Shown here: positions 18,574 to 19,046 of the stretch, in pieces
Position numbering within the stretch: the stretch's first letter is position 1
Layout of the letters: each line of letters begins with the position of its first letter
DNA from: Trachelipus rathkii
Lineage: Eukaryota; Arthropoda; Malacostraca; Isopoda; Trachelipodidae
NCBI GenBank assembly: GCA_015478945.1
Contig: JABUQX010053356.1
Coordinates: 1 to 19,046 of the forward strand
Direction of reading: 5' to 3'
Length of the DNA stretch: 19,046 bases
The notes under the pieces: generated by a model
Database searches by the model: none
What the model saw: the letters and a program-made list of their open reading frames with translations, nothing else
Told to the model about the DNA's origin: nothing
Made by a program: the position numbers and the translations under genes

Positions 18574-19046
18574 ATGACTACTTTCCTTCAATGGAATGTC
18601 GTGCTATTTACTCTAATTTCGAGAACTTGTTAACTATAAACATATGTACCCAAAAGTGTAATGTTTACAGGAACTTCGACTATGTCATCGTGACTTCTTT
18701 CAAACATCTGAATATATAAATTGCCATTAACTTCTATAGAAAGAGGTGACAATGATAGGGGAGGGTCAGGAATACTCATTCAAAAATCTATCCCCTATTC
18801 CCCAGTCCCTCTCCAAACCAACCTTCATGCAGTAGCGGCAAGAATTCACTTGTCCATCGACATTACTATATGTTCAATCTACTTAGCTCCGAGTAGTGAA
18901 TTTACTAAGGTCGACTTAGCATAAAATAATTAGCAGATCTTTTCAAACAGCTCCCTGCTCCGGTGTTATACTAGGTGACTTCACCTCCGCCACCCCTTAT
19001 GGGTGACACTGTCACTTCATCTAAGTCCAAGATCTTAATAGATCTC
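18574..19046 (+). pseudogene. Jockey-like LINE ORF2 endonuclease start, off right edge
   Basis: The ATG at 18574 begins MTTFLQWN, the usual start of this LINE group's ORF2 (MTTFLQWNCRG). After shifts come RAIYSNFENLLT, then QELRLCHRDFF (the Q-E metal-binding motif). A 67-codon open stretch follows with ERGDNDRGGSGILIQKSIPY, SPVPLQTNLHAVAARIHLSI and DITICSIYLAPSSEFTKVDL. Then come ADLFKQLPAPVLY and, in the next frame, LGDFTSATPYG, the GDFNAHHPLWG motif with N and H residues lost. This is the apurinic-like endonuclease that nicks target DNA in target-primed reverse transcription. The reverse transcriptase would be beyond the window. Multiple frameshifts make it inactive. Confidence 0.8.

Larger units (their letters stand above)
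10440..19046 (+). mobile_element. Jockey-like non-LTR retrotransposon, decayed, split by a hAT element
   Basis: ORF1 (gag-like) and ORF2 (endonuclease) relics lie on the same strand and in the expected order, but about 5 kb apart. Removing 13616-18551 and one copy of the 8 bp duplication brings the end of ORF1 to within about 100 bp of the ORF2 start at 18574, the spacing usual for such elements. ORF2 runs off the right edge, so reverse transcriptase and 3' end are outside the window. All parts carry stops and frameshifts. Confidence 0.72.

Overview
The window looks like a nuclear locus from an arthropod, most likely a crustacean (inference). There are no operons or bacterial signals. It is AT-rich, carries long (TA)n microsatellites, has GT/AG-bounded exons, and is crowded with decayed eukaryotic transposable elements of families common in arthropods (Jockey-like, RTE-like and R1/Jockey-like LINEs, a Penelope-like element, a tRNA-derived SINE, hAT, and a Tc1/mariner-like element). 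No computation or database search was run; family calls rest on motifs read by eye and compared with remembered family patterns.

The only host gene recognised is on the + strand: three consecutive internal exons (about 3974-4377, 7304-7445, 9561-9785) matching the segment of DYNC2I1 (WDR60), the dynein-2 intermediate chain of retrograde intraflagellar transport, that precedes the WD40 propeller. Upstream exons and the WD40 exons are not seen here. The first exon has a reading-frame break, and the third runs into a stop with no visible splice donor, so the copy is either damaged or the sequence contains errors.

Layout: 1-2900 is AT-rich with faint recurring motifs suggesting a very old tandem array of about 165 bp. 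3112-3360 (-) is an RTE-type endonuclease relic. 3974-9785 holds the DYNC2I1 exons; intron one contains a Penelope-like reverse-transcriptase relic (+), a LINE endonuclease relic (-) and a SINE planted in a (TA)n tract. 9849-10405 has (TA)n and two converging poly(A)-type tails. From about 10440 to the right edge is one decayed Jockey-like LINE (+): 5' region, ORF1 relic (11120-13468) and the start of ORF2 endonuclease (18574 to edge). Its ORF1/ORF2 junction is split by a 4.9 kb hAT transposon (13616-18551) with matching termini and an imperfect 8 bp target duplication. Inside the hAT, a (TA)n tract was itself entered by a 0.9 kb foldback Tc1/mariner-like element (16898-17821) that keeps only the N-terminal helix-turn-helix part of its transposase. 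This three-level nest gives a relative age order and is the best-supported structural result.

No coding function appears intact in any mobile element. I found no convincing new biological system; the points most worth checking are the nested insertion history, the hAT subterminal arrays that run in the same direction at both ends, the foldback element, the (TA)n tracts abutting two splice acceptors, and the faint tandem array at the left.
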